Source: Coliplasma sp045538555 (GTDB lineage: Bacteria > Bacillota > Clostridia > Oscillospirales > CAG-382). Taken from it: a stretch of DNA of 48,920 nt. How positions within the stretch are numbered: position 1 is the first letter of the stretch; each line of letters starts with the position of its first letter. Where the stretch lies: positions 1 to 48,920 of the forward strand of contig JAZSRP010000005.1 in assembly GCA_045538555.1 (NCBI GenBank). The letters run 5' to 3'. Below, in pieces: positions 1 through 8,423 of the stretch. The translations under genes and the position numbers were made by a program. The notes beneath the pieces are model-generated. The model was not told the DNA's origin and made no database searches. It saw only the letters and a program-made list of their open reading frames with translations.

Positions 1-201
1 TATTCGGGTCTGGTTTACCGTATGCTTGGTATTCCCACAGAGCTGTTTACACCGCTCTTTGCCATTGCAAGAATGTCGGGCTGGTGTGCTCACCGTCTTG
101 AGGAGATCATCACCTGCCGCCGTATCATGCGTCCCGCATACAGACCTATGCATGCAAAAACCGCCTACGTGGAGCTGGAAGATAGAAAGGAGAGTTTTTG
201 A
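1..201 (+). CDS. gltA: Citrate synthase, C-terminal end (partial)
   Basis: Only the last 66 codons are in the window; the 5' part lies upstream. The frame reads YSGLVYRMLGIPTELFTPLF, followed by an ARxSGWCAHRLEE helix and an IMRPAYRP tail, which is the typical end of the citrate synthase catalytic domain. The enzyme condenses oxaloacetate and acetyl-CoA to citrate in the cytoplasm. Its TGA stop at 199-201 overlaps the aconitase ATG by one base, so the two are translationally coupled. With the next two genes it forms an oxidative half-TCA operon. Confidence 0.85.
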   Translation, partial: YSGLVYRMLGIPTELFTPLFAIARMSGWCAHRLEEIITCRRIMRPAYRPMHAKTAYVELEDRKESF

Positions 202-2126
202 TGGGACTCACACTTGCCGAAAAAATTCTCAAATCACACCTTTTGTCAGGTGATATTACAAAAAAAGGCAGCGAGATCGGGCTGAGGATTGACCAGACAC
301 TCACTCAGGACGCTACCGGAACCATGGCTTATCTTGAATTTGAGGCCATGGGTATTCCTCGTGTAAAAACAGAACTGTCAGTGGCGTATATCGACCACAA
401 CACTCTGCAAAACGGTTTTATGAACGCAGACGACCATCTGTATATCCGCACTGCGGCAAAAAAATATGGTCTCTGGTTCTCCCGCCCCGGAAACGGCATC
501 TGCCATCAGGTGCACCTTGAGCGATTTGGTATCCCCGGAAAAACACTCATCGGCTCAGACAGCCACACTCCCACCGGCGGCGGATTGGGAATGCTTGCCT
601 TTGGCGCAGGCGGACTGGACGTTGCGGTGGCAATGGGCGGCGGTGCTTATTATATCACCATGCCAAAGATCCTGAAAGTCAATCTTGTGGGCAAACTCAA
701 TGACTGGGTCTCCGCAAAAGACGTTATTCTTGAGGTTCTCCGCCGTCTTTCCGTAAAGGGCGGTGTGGGAAAAATTATTGAATATACCGGTGAGGGTGTA
801 AAAACACTTTCGGTTCCCGAGCGAGGCACCATCACAAACATGGGTGCAGAGCTGGGCGCCTCCACCTCTGTGTTCCCCTCTGATGAGAACACCCGCCTTT
901 TCCTTGCGGCACAGGGCAGAGGTCAGGATTGGGTGGAGCTCAAGGCAGATGATGATGCAGTGTACGATGAAGAGATCGAGATAGACCTCTCAGCTCTGGT
1001 TCCTGCAGCTGCCTGCCCCCACAGCCCTGACAACGTAAAATCTGTTGCCGAGATCGGCAGGATCAAGGTGGATCAGGTCTGCATCGGATCCTGCACCAAC
1101 TCCTCTTTTGCAGATCTTCTCAAGGTTGCTCACATTCTCAAGGGCAAGACCGTGTGTGAGAGCGTTTCGCTTTCCATTGCTCCCGGCTCCAAGCAGGTAT
1201 ACAATATGTTGGCGCAGTGCGGAGCACTTTCGGATCTTATTGATGCAGGCGCAAGAATTTTGGAATGTGCCTGCGGTCCCTGCATCGGCATGGGTCAGTC
1301 GCCTCAGTCTGCCGGCGTGAGCTTGCGTACGTTTAACCGAAACTTCCTGGGCAGAAGCGGAACCAAGGATGCCTCTGTGTATCTCGTGAGCCCTGAAACA
1401 GCGGCTTGTTCTGCGCTGACCGGCGTTTTGTCCGATCCCCGTGATCTTGGCAAGATGCCTCGGTTTGAGATGCCCGTTCAGTTTGCTATCAACGACAATA
1501 TGATGATCCCTCCTGCTTCTCCTGAGGAAACGGCAGAGGTGGAGGTTGTGAGAGGCCCCAATATCAAGCCGTTCCCCGAAGCGATGAAAATGGACGACAC
1601 TGTCTCCTGTGAGTGCATTCTCAAGGTGGGTGACAATATTACCACCGACCATATCATGCCTGCAGGCGCAAAGATACTTCCGTATCGCTCCAATATTCCT
1701 TTCCTCTCCAATTTCTGCTTTGAAGTATGTGATGAGGAGTTTGCCGCCAGAGCCAAGGAAAAGAATGGCGGAATCATTGTGGGCGGCGAGAACTACGGAC
1801 AGGGCAGCTCCCGTGAGCATGCGGCACTGGTTCCTCTGTATCTTGGTGTAAAAGCTGTTGTTGCCAAAAGCTTTGCGCGTATCCATGCAGCAAATCTTGT
1901 CAATGCCGGTATTCTTCCCCTCACCTTCAAAAACCCCGATGATTATGAAAAAATCTCCCTCGGCAGCAGCGTTTTGCTCCCCGGTATCCGCACTCGCATT
2001 GCAGAGGGCGGTGACGTAGTGCTTGTGTGCGATGGAAATGAGATCTCTCTCTCTGCAAACCTGTCGCAGCGCCAGCGTGATATCATATTGGCAGGCGGTC
2101 TGCTTGAATATACAAAAGGAGTCTGA
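201..2126 (+). CDS. Aconitate hydratase (short Aquifex-type)
   Basis: Isomerises citrate to isocitrate using a [4Fe-4S] cluster. The protein is 641 aa, the length of the short aconitase group found in Clostridia and Aquifex rather than the ~900 aa AcnA. Cluster ligands are visible: Cys298 in CIGSCTNS, and Cys358 and Cys361 in CACGPCIG. Substrate loops DQTLTQDATG (31-40) and GSDSHTPTGGG (118-128) are intact, and the C-terminal swivel domain has GDNITTDHIMPAG and GGENYGQGSSREHA. ATG at 201 was chosen because GAAAGGAG lies about 8 bases upstream; a TTG at 198 is in frame but less well placed. It sits between citrate synthase and icd. Confidence 0.93.
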   Translation: MGLTLAEKILKSHLLSGDITKKGSEIGLRIDQTLTQDATGTMAYLEFEAMGIPRVKTELSVAYIDHNTLQNGFMNADDHLYIRTAAKKYGLWFSRPGNGICHQVHLERFGIPGKTLIGSDSHTPTGGGLGMLAFGAGGLDVAVAMGGGAYYITMPKILKVNLVGKLNDWVSAKDVILEVLRRLSVKGGVGKIIEYTGEGVKTLSVPERGTITNMGAELGASTSVFPSDENTRLFLAAQGRGQDWVELKADDDAVYDEEIEIDLSALVPAAACPHSPDNVKSVAEIGRIKVDQVCIGSCTNSSFADLLKVAHILKGKTVCESVSLSIAPGSKQVYNMLAQCGALSDLIDAGARILECACGPCIGMGQSPQSAGVSLRTFNRNFLGRSGTKDASVYLVSPETAACSALTGVLSDPRDLGKMPRFEMPVQFAINDNMMIPPASPEETAEVEVVRGPNIKPFPEAMKMDDTVSCECILKVGDNITTDHIMPAGAKILPYRSNIPFLSNFCFEVCDEEFAARAKEKNGGIIVGGENYGQGSSREHAALVPLYLGVKAVVAKSFARIHAANLVNAGILPLTFKNPDDYEKISLGSSVLLPGIRTRIAEGGDVVLVCDGNEISLSANLSQRQRDIILAGGLLEYTKGV

Positions 2127-2129
2127 ACA

Positions 2130-3329
2130 ATGTCAAAAATTCCAATGAAAACTCCCCTTGTCGAGATGGACGGGGATGAAATGACCAGAGTTTTGTGGCA
2201 GGATATCAAGGATATTCTTATCACACCCTTTGTGGACCTCAAAACCGAGTATTATGACCTGGGACTCCCGTACAGAGAGGCCACCGGCGATCAGGTTACT
2301 GTTGACAGCGCCAATGCCACAAAGCGTCTTGGTGTTGCAGTCAAGTGCGCCACCATCACTCCCAATGCGGCAAGAGTTGAGGAGTACAATCTGACACAGA
2401 TGTGGAAAAGCCCCAACGGAACCATCCGTGCAATCCTTGACGGAACAGTGTTCCGCACACCTATTATTGTAAAAGGAATCACACCTTATATTCCCAGCTG
2501 GACAAAACCCATTTCCATTGCCCGCCATGCCTACGGCGACGTTTACAAGGCAAGCGAGCTGAGAGTTGCGGGAGGTTCAAAAGCGGAGCTTGTGGTTACT
2601 GACAAGGACGGCAACGAGACACGTGCTCTTATTCATGATTTTGATGGTGACGGAATAATTCAGGGTATGCACAACACCGACAAGAGTATTTCCGGATTTG
2701 CCAGAAGCTGCTTCAACTATGCGCTTGATACCGGAATGGATCTCTGGTTCTCCTCAAAGGACACCATCAGCAAGAAATACGACCACAGATTCAAGGATAT
2801 TTTTGCCGAGATATTTGAAGCAGAATACAAAGAAAAATTTGAAAAAGCCGGTATTGAATATTTTTACACCCTTATAGACGATGCGGTTGCTAGAGTGGTG
2901 CGCTCTGAGGGCGGCTTTATCTGGGCTTGTAAGAACTATGACGGCGACGTGATGAGTGATATGGTTGCCACCGCCTACGGTTCTCTGGCAATGATGACAA
3001 GTGTTTTGGTTTCGCCGGACGGTGTGTATGAATACGAGGCGGCGCACGGCACCGTGCAACGTCACTATTACAACCACCTCAAGGGACTTGAGACCAGCAC
3101 AAACCCCGTTGCCACCATTTTTGCGTGGACGGGAGCTCTCAACAAGAGGGGAGAGCTGGACGAGATCCCCGCGCTTTGTGAGTTTGCAAAAAAACTGGAA
3201 AAGGCGTGTATCGACACTATTGAGTCGGGCGTTATGACCAAGGATCTGTACATCATGTCTTCTTTGGAAAACAAACGCTGGGTCAACAGCCGAGAGTTCC
3301 TCAACGCCGTTGCATCCCGCCTCAGCTGA
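2130..3329 (+). CDS. icd: NADP-dependent isocitrate dehydrogenase
   Basis: Oxidatively decarboxylates isocitrate to 2-oxoglutarate, the carbon skeleton for glutamate. At 399 aa it matches the homodimeric, eukaryote-like class of IDH, not the E. coli class. The substrate loop WKSPNGTIR, the metal-binding aspartates in KNYDGDVMSDMVA, and the NADP-binding EAAHGTVQRHYY (His and Arg-His contacts expected for the NADP type) are all present. ATG at 2130 follows the aconitase stop by 3 bases, with AAAAGGAG just upstream. It is the last gene of the citrate operon and is followed directly by a strong terminator. Confidence 0.94.
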   Translation: MSKIPMKTPLVEMDGDEMTRVLWQDIKDILITPFVDLKTEYYDLGLPYREATGDQVTVDSANATKRLGVAVKCATITPNAARVEEYNLTQMWKSPNGTIRAILDGTVFRTPIIVKGITPYIPSWTKPISIARHAYGDVYKASELRVAGGSKAELVVTDKDGNETRALIHDFDGDGIIQGMHNTDKSISGFARSCFNYALDTGMDLWFSSKDTISKKYDHRFKDIFAEIFEAEYKEKFEKAGIEYFYTLIDDAVARVVRSEGGFIWACKNYDGDVMSDMVATAYGSLAMMTSVLVSPDGVYEYEAAHGTVQRHYYNHLKGLETSTNPVATIFAWTGALNKRGELDEIPALCEFAKKLEKACIDTIESGVMTKDLYIMSSLENKRWVNSREFLNAVASRLS

Positions 3330-3338
3330 TAAAAAAAT

Positions 3339-3377
3339 ACCACTCGGTCCCGACGGTTGGGATCGAGTGGTTTTTTT
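3339..3377. terminator. Two-way rho-independent terminator after icd
   Basis: A 13-bp stem (3339-3351 with 3359-3371, one G-U pair) around a 7-base loop. Seven T follow on the plus strand (3371-3377) and seven A precede it (3331-3337), so it can stop icd transcription and any minus-strand transcript coming from the 3.5 kb promoter. Confidence 0.9.
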
Positions 3378-3380
3378 AGG

Positions 3381-3535
3381 AAAAAGAGGGGCCGCAGAGA
3401 CGGCTGTTTACAAACACAAAATGCCTGCTGCTGACGTTTTGCGTTCTCAGTGCTCTGCGGCCGTTTATGAAGAAGCAAGCGTTTTTTAAAAGCGGAAAAA
3501 CCCCCGTTCCCCGCAAACATCAAACGCTACCCTCG
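3381..3535 (-). ncRNA. Candidate structured small RNA, about 155 nt
   Basis: Gene-free interval with its own minus-strand promoter (TTGACA-17-TATTAT). The predicted transcript folds into two domains. The 5' hairpin pairs AGCGTTT with AAACGCT around an inner GCGG/CCGC stem. The 3' domain pairs GGCCGCAGAG (RNA sense, 3462-3453) with CTCTGCGGCC (3399-3390), enclosing a second 10-bp AU-rich stem, and ends in CCTCTTTTT like an intrinsic terminator. No start codon with a ribosome site and a convincing ORF was seen. It could be a 6S-like RNA or an unclassified sRNA; I do not recognise a specific family. Confidence 0.55.
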
Positions 3536-3540
3536 CTATT

Positions 3541-3569
3541 ATAATATACTGTATTTCATTCTGTGTCAA
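3541..3569 (-). promoter_or_regulatory. Promoter of the candidate small RNA
   Basis: Minus-strand TTGACA (3569-3564), 17-bp spacer, TATTAT (3546-3541). It points away from the MATE gene toward the icd terminator, where no protein gene is encoded on that strand. Confidence 0.7.
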
Positions 3570-3683
3570 CAACAAAAATGCGGAAAATAATTCTTACTGC
3601 CATAATTGTCAAAATATTTGAGGATGTGATGGGAAGAATGGCGTGTTTTTTGTCAGGAAAATGTGGGATGTGTAATATTTTTC

Positions 3684-3711
3684 TTGACTTTGTATGTTTG
3701 TGTGATACAAT
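3684..3711 (+). promoter_or_regulatory. Promoter of the MATE exporter gene
   Basis: TTGACT (3684-3689), 16-bp spacer, TACAAT (3706-3711), about 33 bp before the GTG start at 3745. The rest of 3570-3683 is AT-rich and shows nothing further. Confidence 0.65.
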
Positions 3712-3744
3712 AGAAAGAATGATTTCTTTGGAGAATTTTTAAAA

Positions 3745-5127
3745 GTGAAACAGTTTGTAATATCTATGTTCAAAGACAGACGTTTTTGGCGGTCAATGCT
3801 TGCGCTTGCTCTTCCCATAGCGTTGCAAAATCTTTTGACCAGCTCCTTTGCCATGGTGGACACGCTGATGATCGGTGATCTGGGCGAAGAAACTGTGGCG
3901 GCGGTGGGACTTGCGGCACAGATTGCTTTTTTGCTCAACCTGTTTTTGTTTGGAGTCTGCTCCGGCGGGTCGGTTTTTGCTGCCCAGTCCTGGGGTGCAA
4001 AAAACCTGAAAAGCATCAAGACAACCTATGGAATCATACTGATGCTTGGCTCTGCCATCTGCCTCTTGTTTTTTTGCGGTGCTTTTTTTGCTCCAAAATT
4101 CTGTATGCGTCTTCTCACAAACGATGAAGCGGTGGTTGCTATAGGTACACGTTATATAAAAATCGCATCGTTTTCTTATTTTGGAACTATGCTTACTGCG
4201 ATTTTTGGAACCATGCTCCGCACCACGGAGCAGGTTCGTATCCCTTTGTACTCAAACATCGTTGCGGTTCTTGCCAACGTGGTGTTCAACTACGTTTTGA
4301 TTTTTGGAAAATTTGGATTCCCGCGGATGGGTGTTGAGGGTGCGGCTCTCGCTACCGTTATATCTGCATCTGTAAACGCGATCTGCATTTTTGGGATCTC
4401 AGTGTTGAAAAAGCAGATCATATTTTGCAGTCCGAGGGATATGTTTTCGTTTAATAAAAAAACGCTTGTGTCGTTTCTTGCCGTAGCGGCTCCCGTGTTT
4501 TTCAACGAAGCACTGTGGTCGCTGGGAACAACCTGCAACAATGCGGTTTTTGGCAGAATGGGAAGCGGAAACTATGCGGCGCTGACCATCTCCCGCACTG
4601 TCGAAAATTTTGTTTTTGTGTTTTTTGTGGGACTTTGCAGCGCGTGCGCGGTGCTGATAGGAAAAAGCGTGGGTGAAAACGATGTGCCCCGTGTCAAGCT
4701 GTACGCAAAAAGATTTTTGCTGCTGGAACCGCTGGTGGGCATTGTTCTGGGCGGGATCCTTCTCTGCCTGCGCTCTACCGTTTTGTCGCTGTTTGACTTT
4801 GGGGATGCTTCTTACAATACTGCGTATCTGTTGCTGACCATATATTGCCTTGAGCAGGTGTTTCGCAACCTTCCGTATATCACCATTGTGGGCTGCTTCC
4901 GTGCAGGCGGTGATACAAAAAAGGGAATGCTGTATGACCTGACGTGCCTTTGGTTTATTGCTCTGCCGGTAACAGCGGTGTGCGGCCTGGTGCTGAAGGT
5001 GGATTTTGTCACCACCTATATCATTGCACTGCTTACCGAAGATGTGATAAAAAACGTGCTGTGTGTGCGCCATTTCTTTTCTTTCAAATGGATCCGCCCC
5101 ACAGTGGCCAACCGGCTGGATGGCTGA
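3745..5127 (+). CDS. MATE family multidrug/metabolite efflux protein
   Basis: A 460-aa polytopic membrane protein with the twelve hydrophobic segments of the MATE (NorM/DinF) superfamily, an antiporter that exports drugs or metabolites using Na+ or H+. The first helix region FWRSMLALALPIALQNLLTS and the following SFAMVDTLMIGDLGEETVAAVGLAAQ are typical of MATE helices 1-2, and the two six-helix halves show internal similarity (ARTT/AGGDTKKG-type loops). The GTG start is preceded by GGAG about 11 bases upstream; ATG at 3766 is an alternative. It appears monocistronic. Substrate cannot be inferred. Confidence 0.88.
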   Translation: MKQFVISMFKDRRFWRSMLALALPIALQNLLTSSFAMVDTLMIGDLGEETVAAVGLAAQIAFLLNLFLFGVCSGGSVFAAQSWGAKNLKSIKTTYGIILMLGSAICLLFFCGAFFAPKFCMRLLTNDEAVVAIGTRYIKIASFSYFGTMLTAIFGTMLRTTEQVRIPLYSNIVAVLANVVFNYVLIFGKFGFPRMGVEGAALATVISASVNAICIFGISVLKKQIIFCSPRDMFSFNKKTLVSFLAVAAPVFFNEALWSLGTTCNNAVFGRMGSGNYAALTISRTVENFVFVFFVGLCSACAVLIGKSVGENDVPRVKLYAKRFLLLEPLVGIVLGGILLCLRSTVLSLFDFGDASYNTAYLLLTIYCLEQVFRNLPYITIVGCFRAGGDTKKGMLYDLTCLWFIALPVTAVCGLVLKVDFVTTYIIALLTEDVIKNVLCVRHFFSFKWIRPTVANRLDG

Positions 5128-5139
5128 AAAATACAATGG

Positions 5140-5168
5140 TTGACAATTTGAACAAATTGGTATATAAT
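5140..5168 (+). promoter_or_regulatory. Consensus sigma-A promoter of the glycosyltransferase gene
   Basis: Perfect TTGACA (5140-5145), 17-bp spacer, TATAAT (5163-5168), about 44 bp before the ATG at 5213. Confidence 0.82.
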
Positions 5169-5212
5169 AATTAAGATAAATTTCGCTTTGCCCTCACAAG
5201 GGAGAAATTGTT

Positions 5213-6487
5213 ATGGATATAAAGGATATATTTTTTATATGTAATATTTTTCTGACGGGTTTTTTTGTGGCTTGTTATCTTTATCAGTTCTTTTACGTGT
5301 TTTACGTACTGTTCAAAAAGAGCGAGCTTCCGCCACCCAAGGAAATAAAAATGAACAAGTTTGGCATTGTTATCTGTGCCCGCAATGAGGAGAACATGAT
5401 CGGGAACCTCCTCCAGAGCGTCAACCGCCAGGACTATCCTCAGGAATTGATGAAGGTGTTTTTGGTTGCGGACAACTGTGATGACGGCACGGCAGACGTG
5501 GGGCGCAGATACGGCGCCAACGTGCTGGAGCGCTTTGACAAGGAAAAGGTGGGCAAGGGATATGCTCTTGACACTTTGTTCAAAAAACTCTTGGCAGAGG
5601 GTGATGACTGCGACGCTTATATCATCTTTGATGCAGACAACCTTGTGGACAAAAGCTTTGTCCGTGAGATGAATATCAATTTCAACCGTGGATTTATAGC
5701 TCTCACCAGTTACCGCAATTCCAAGAACTACGGCACAAACTGGATCTCCGCAGGTTATTCTCTGTGGTTCCTCCGTGAGGCAAAATATCTCAACAATGCC
5801 CGTATGCATCTCGGCGCATCCTGCGCTATCTCCGGCACGGGATTTTGTATCAGCCGAAAGGTTATTGAGCGTGACAACGGCTGGAAATACCACCTCCTCA
5901 CCGAGGACGTGGAGTTCTCGGTCGATATGGCGATCCAGGGTGAAAAGATCGGTTACAGCGGCGGCTCTGTTGTTTATGATGAGCAGCCGGAGACTTTCAA
6001 ACAGTCCTGGAACCAGCGCCTCCGTTGGGCAAAGGGATTTTATCAGGTGTTTGGCAAGTACGGCAAAAACCTGTTCAAGGGCATATTCAAGGGTTCTTTT
6101 GCCTGCTACGATATGCTGATGACTATTTTCCCTGCAATTATGGTTACGATTCTGTCTCTTATTTGCTGTCTGGCGGAATGCATCTACGGTATCACCCTTT
6201 ATGCGGCCGAACCGCATTTCCTCACGCTTGTGACTTTTTGTATCGTTCCTTTGGTGTATTTCCTCACCATCATCTATATGCTGATGTTTGTGGTTGGATT
6301 TATCACCGTGGTGACAGAATGGGACAGCATCAACTGTCCTCCCGGAAAGATAGTCAAATATCTGTTCACTTTCCCCATTTTTATGCTGACCTATGTTCCC
6401 ATTGCCATTGCCGCAATGTTCAAAAAGGTTGAGTGGACTCCCATCAAGCACAACGTGGAGATGTCTATCGACGATGTGGACAAATAA
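5213..6487 (+). CDS. Membrane glycosyltransferase, family 2 (CesA/HAS-like)
   Basis: A 424-aa processive-type GT2 enzyme. An N-terminal membrane helix (about 6-33) precedes a cytosolic GT-A domain with IVICARNEEN (52-61), VADNCDDG (85-92), the metal/nucleotide motif FDADN (139-143), the catalytic TED (230-232) and the acceptor-channel QRLRW (268-272). Three to four membrane helices follow (about 303-325, 337-368, 385-405). This layout matches polysaccharide synthases and secreted-glycan transferases. ATG at 5213 has AAGGGAG upstream. The gene stands alone, so sugar and product are unknown. Confidence 0.9.
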   Translation: MDIKDIFFICNIFLTGFFVACYLYQFFYVFYVLFKKSELPPPKEIKMNKFGIVICARNEENMIGNLLQSVNRQDYPQELMKVFLVADNCDDGTADVGRRYGANVLERFDKEKVGKGYALDTLFKKLLAEGDDCDAYIIFDADNLVDKSFVREMNINFNRGFIALTSYRNSKNYGTNWISAGYSLWFLREAKYLNNARMHLGASCAISGTGFCISRKVIERDNGWKYHLLTEDVEFSVDMAIQGEKIGYSGGSVVYDEQPETFKQSWNQRLRWAKGFYQVFGKYGKNLFKGIFKGSFACYDMLMTIFPAIMVTILSLICCLAECIYGITLYAAEPHFLTLVTFCIVPLVYFLTIIYMLMFVVGFITVVTEWDSINCPPGKIVKYLFTFPIFMLTYVPIAIAAMFKKVEWTPIKHNVEMSIDDVDK

Positions 6488-6503
6488 TATTTTTTGCAAT
6501 ACA

Positions 6504-6531
6504 AACCGCTTGGGTGACTGAGCGGTTTTTT
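6504..6531 (+). terminator. Rho-independent terminator after the glycosyltransferase
   Basis: AACCGCT (6504-6510) pairs with AGCGGTT (6521-6527) and is followed by a run of T. Confidence 0.85.
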
Positions 6532-6544
6532 GTTTTTAATGTTC

Positions 6545-6585
6545 GAACATTTGTTCTTGACAAACATTTGTTCGTGTGTTACACT
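6545..6585 (+). promoter_or_regulatory. SOS-regulated promoter with two LexA boxes
   Basis: TTGACA (6557-6562), 17-bp spacer, TACACT (6580-6585). A perfect GAACATTTGTTC (6545-6556) abuts the -35 and a second copy CAAACATTTGTTCG (6561-6574) covers the spacer. Both match the Gram-positive LexA operator GAAC-N4-GTTC (the second with one change). Bound LexA would block polymerase. Confidence 0.85.
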
Positions 6586-6615
6586 CTTTGTGCAGAGAAA
6601 AGGGAGTGAAAAAGA

Positions 6616-7878
6616 GTGTTTCAATCGGGAATAAATATTTCACCCCGTACAAATTTTGTGACGGGAGAGGAAAAGGGACGCGAGCGGGTGATATTGCACT
6701 GTGATGCAAACTCTTTTTTTGCATCGGTGGAAACAGCACTCAATCCGCAGTACCGTGACGTGCCAATGGCGGTATGCGGAAGCGTTGAGGACAGACATGG
6801 CATTGTGCTGGCAAAAAACGAGCTGGCAAAAAAATACAAAATAAAAACAGGGGAGACGGTATGGCAGGCAAAGAAAAAATGTCCTTCTCTTGTGACGGTC
6901 AGACCTACGTATGGAGAGTACACCCAATTTTCACAGCGGATGAACCGTATATTTGCGGATTATACTGACCTGATAGAGCCGTTTGGTATTGATGAAAGCT
7001 GGCTGGACGTCACCGGAAGCCAAAAGCTTTTTGGCAGTGGAGTGCAGATTGCCGATACTATCCGCCGCCGTGTGCGTGAGGAGCTGGGGATTACCGTTTC
7101 TGTGGGCGTATCCTTCAACAAGGTTTTTGCAAAGCTTGGAAGTGATATAAAAAAACCCGATGCCACCACTGTGATCGACAAAAGAAATTTTGGCAGTGCG
7201 GTGTGGGGGCTTCCTGTATCTGATCTGCTTTTTGTAGGACCGTCCTGTACTGCTCGGCTCAATAGGGTGGGGATAATGACCATTGGGGACCTTGCGGCGG
7301 CAGAGAGTGGATTTTTGAAGCAATATTTGGGAAAAAACGGAATGATGCTCCATGATTTTGCATGTGGCAGGGATACGTCACCGGTGATGCCTGACGGCTA
7401 TGAAGCAGAGCCAAAATCTGTCAGTAACGGAATGACATTCAGATACAACCTTGTGACACCACAGGATGTGTCGTTTGCGGTGACATACCTTGCACATTCG
7501 GTGGCATCCCGCTTGCGGCGGCACGGAAAGCTGTGCCGTGTGGTAGCGGTGACGGTCAGGTTTCCCAATCAGACCTCGTTCAATCGCCGGGCTCCTGCTC
7601 GTTGCAGCACAAATCTGGCTCGCGATATCGCTCGTGATGCAATTTTTTTGATAAACCAAAACGTGAGAGCAGGGGAGGAGATATATGCTGTTACGGTGCA
7701 CGCAGAGGCGTTGGAGGATGTGCAGGGGGCCGACGTGCAGGAAACTATGTTTCCCACAAAGGAGGAGCTGGAGTTCAAAAAATACAGCTCGCTGGAAACC
7801 GCCGTTGACAAAATCAAGGAACGTTACGGCAAGGCCGCTTTGACTATCTGCTCTGCCATCGGAAACAGGTTGATATGA
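6616..7878 (+). CDS. dinB: Y-family DNA polymerase (Pol IV / UmuC-like)
   Basis: Translesion DNA polymerase of 420 aa. The palm motif ILHCDANSFFASVE carries the first metal aspartate (Asp30); the catalytic pair is Asp126-Glu127 in GIDESWLDVTGS; the SVGVSFNKVFAKLGSD and helix-hairpin-helix (RVGIMTIGDLA) regions follow, then the little-finger domain. QETMF at 375-379 resembles a sliding-clamp binding peptide. The GTG start at 6616 has GGGAG 9 bases upstream; a GTG at 6688 would remove a poorly conserved 24-residue lead. The two LexA boxes in its promoter make SOS induction very likely. I cannot separate DinB from other Y-family members with certainty. Confidence 0.88.
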   Translation: MFQSGINISPRTNFVTGEEKGRERVILHCDANSFFASVETALNPQYRDVPMAVCGSVEDRHGIVLAKNELAKKYKIKTGETVWQAKKKCPSLVTVRPTYGEYTQFSQRMNRIFADYTDLIEPFGIDESWLDVTGSQKLFGSGVQIADTIRRRVREELGITVSVGVSFNKVFAKLGSDIKKPDATTVIDKRNFGSAVWGLPVSDLLFVGPSCTARLNRVGIMTIGDLAAAESGFLKQYLGKNGMMLHDFACGRDTSPVMPDGYEAEPKSVSNGMTFRYNLVTPQDVSFAVTYLAHSVASRLRRHGKLCRVVAVTVRFPNQTSFNRRAPARCSTNLARDIARDAIFLINQNVRAGEEIYAVTVHAEALEDVQGADVQETMFPTKEELEFKKYSSLETAVDKIKERYGKAALTICSAIGNRLI

Positions 7879-7913
7879 TGGTGGTGCAGTGGGGAAAAAA
7901 AAGAAAATGGACA

Positions 7914-7945
7914 AAAAAAGAACGAAGCGTTTGCTTCGTTCTTTT
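7914..7945. terminator. Two-way terminator between dinB and the tRNA operon
   Basis: AGAACGAAGC (7919-7928) pairs with GCTTCGTTCT (7933-7942) around a GTTT loop. T follow on the plus strand and seven A precede it, so it serves convergent dinB and tRNA transcripts. Confidence 0.88.
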
Positions 7946-8021
7946 TGGAGCGGATTACGGGGTTCGAACCCGCTACCCCCACCTTGGCAAGGTGGCGCTC
8001 TACCAAATGAGCTAAATCCGC
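7946..8021 (-). tRNA. tRNA-Gly (GCC), copy 2
   Basis: Full cloverleaf on the minus strand: GCGGATT acceptor arm, anticodon GCC in CTTGCCAAG, GGTTCGAACCC T arm and encoded CCA (7948-7946). It differs from the other copy at 8424-8499 by one base in the variable region. Last gene of the tRNA operon. Confidence 0.95.
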
Positions 8022-8097
8022 TGGTGCCTCCGGTCGGAATTGAACCAACGACACGGAGATTTTCAGTCTCCTGCTCTACCAACTGAGCTACAGAGGC
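8022..8097 (-). tRNA. tRNA-Phe (GAA)
   Basis: Acceptor GCCTCTG/CGGAGGC, anticodon GAA in CTGAAAA, GGTTCAATTCC T arm, encoded CCA. Its CCA directly abuts the 5' G of the tRNA-Gly at 8021, with no spacer. Confidence 0.95.
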
Positions 8098-8123
8098 ATG
8101 TTCGCTCCCCAAAAAGGAAGCGA

Positions 8124-8200
8124 TGGCGATTCGGATGGGACTCGAACCCACGACCTCCGCCGTGACAGGGCGGCGTTCTAACCAACTGAACTACCGAACC
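8124..8200 (-). tRNA. tRNA-Asp (GTC), copy 2
   Basis: Acceptor GGTTCGG/CCGAATC with one G-U pair, anticodon GTC in CTGTCAC, encoded CCA. Appears identical to the copy at 8534-8610. Confidence 0.95.
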
Positions 8201-8205
8201 GTTTT

Positions 8206-8281
8206 TGGAGCTGATGATGAGACTCGAACTCATGACCTCATCCTTACCAAGGATGTGCGCTACCACCTGTGCCACATCAGC
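8206..8281 (-). tRNA. tRNA-Thr (GGT)
   Basis: Acceptor GCTGATG/CATCAGC, anticodon GGT in TTGGTAA, GAGTTCGAGTC T arm, encoded CCA. Only 5 bp separate its CCA end from the 5' end of tRNA-Asp at 8200. Confidence 0.94.
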
Positions 8282-8314
8282 ATAAAAACGTGTGAAACCG
8301 CAAAAAGGAAAGTT

Positions 8315-8389
<75 letters not shown>

Positions 8390-8423
8390 ATATAACATCC
8401 TGCCGAAAAACGGGGGAGTGTTG

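Noticed and set aside
990..1886. Long open frame on the minus strand opposite aconitase
   Set aside because: It lies wholly within a well-conserved gene, has no ribosome site, and its protein is Cys/His/Arg-rich without any domain; a codon-bias shadow.
3381..3535. Naming the small RNA 6S RNA outright
   Set aside because: Size and strong promoter fit, but it folds as two domains rather than the single rod with a central bubble, and the 5'/3' ends pair over only about five bases.
5171..6499. 442-codon minus-strand frame opposite the glycosyltransferase
   Set aside because: Frame is a shadow of an intact GT2 gene with clear motifs and promoter; no start site or promoter fits it.
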